Shown here piece by piece: positions 63,925 to 64,000 of a stretch of 64,000 nucleotides of DNA. The translations under genes were made by a program, and so were the position numbers. The notes beneath the pieces were generated by a model. It worked only from the letters and a program-made list of their open reading frames with translations. It was not told where the DNA came from and did not search any database. Each line of letters starts with the position of its first letter. Within the stretch, counting starts at the first letter, position 1. The stretch is taken from assembly GCA_030248065.1 (NCBI GenBank), contig JASAMV010007296.1:1-64000 (forward strand), in the 5' to 3' direction. Source of the stretch: Rhynchonema sp. JSB1_4 (lineage: Eukaryota; Nematoda; Chromadorea; Monhysterida; Xyalidae).

Positions 63925-64000
63925 TTATTGCCAGACGTCGAAACGAAACGAGGGGTCGGGCTCACGACTGCGTGCAAAGAAGACCCCATCATTTTCTGAT
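63925..64000 (-). CDS. 3' end of an unrecognised minus-strand gene running off the window
   Basis: The minus strand is open from the window edge to TAA at 63927-63925 and encodes an end rich in charged and aromatic residues (SENDGVFFARSREPDPSFRF then DVWQ). The stop codon overlaps an AATAAA (CAATAAAAG). The coding look and the signal position support a real C-terminus. Family unknown; only about 24 residues are visible. Confidence 0.45.
   Translation of the reverse strand, partial: SENDGVFFARSREPDPSFRFDVWQ

Overview
The window is nuclear DNA of a repeat-rich animal, almost certainly a nematode. Two genes carry the cuticle-collagen N-terminal domain, an Lys-Gln-Lys-Arg cleavage box and Gly-X-Y blocks, a combination known from nematodes, and splice acceptors are mostly of the compact TTTTCAG type. 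Base composition is moderate, introns are numerous and often carry small inverted-repeat elements. I cannot name the species. Exon chains below were built by eye from splice sites, reading phase and family resemblance; every chain I call complete closes in frame.

Layout. 1-790: 3' end of an unrecognised membrane protein gene (+). 1714-5020: short/branched-chain acyl-CoA dehydrogenase (+), followed 631 bases later by sideroflexin (+, 5651-7516). 8345-11844 and 12434-16129: two tandem minus-strand secreted C-type lectin genes ending in a PAN-like exon, the second missing part of its lectin region and loaded with nested mobile elements. 16130-24699: about 8.5 kb with no convincing gene but a few inverted-repeat elements. 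24700-25459: converging 3' ends of two unrecognised genes. 27528-30935: ZP-domain transmembrane (cuticlin-like) gene (+), 5' end not found. 33683-35800 and 37072-38765: a tandem pair of cuticle collagens (+). 39175-43797: carboxypeptidase Q-like M28 metallopeptidase (-). 45118-50593: type II membrane glycosyltransferase-like gene (-) with two alternative last exons and three mobile elements in its introns. 51240-57720: a dense cluster of nested inverted-repeat elements, GGCCGGGCC arrays and G-rich tracts. 57746-58390: RING-H2 protein (+), 5' end not found. 58755-63040: a two-pore-domain potassium-channel-like gene (-) whose two selectivity filters are both non-canonical. 63925-64000: 3' end of a further minus-strand gene.

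The genes do not form one pathway. Three (ZP protein, two collagens) fit extracellular cuticle or apical matrix; acyl-CoA dehydrogenase and sideroflexin are mitochondrial and adjacent; lectins and the peptidase are predicted secreted. The most striking points are the K2P-like protein with altered filters, the near-identical terminal exons of otherwise diverged lectin paralogues, the duplicated last exon of the glycosyltransferase-like gene, and three short words (TGATGTTTCA, TTATCATGCCCA, CTGGTGCACC) that recur far above chance, largely in introns.
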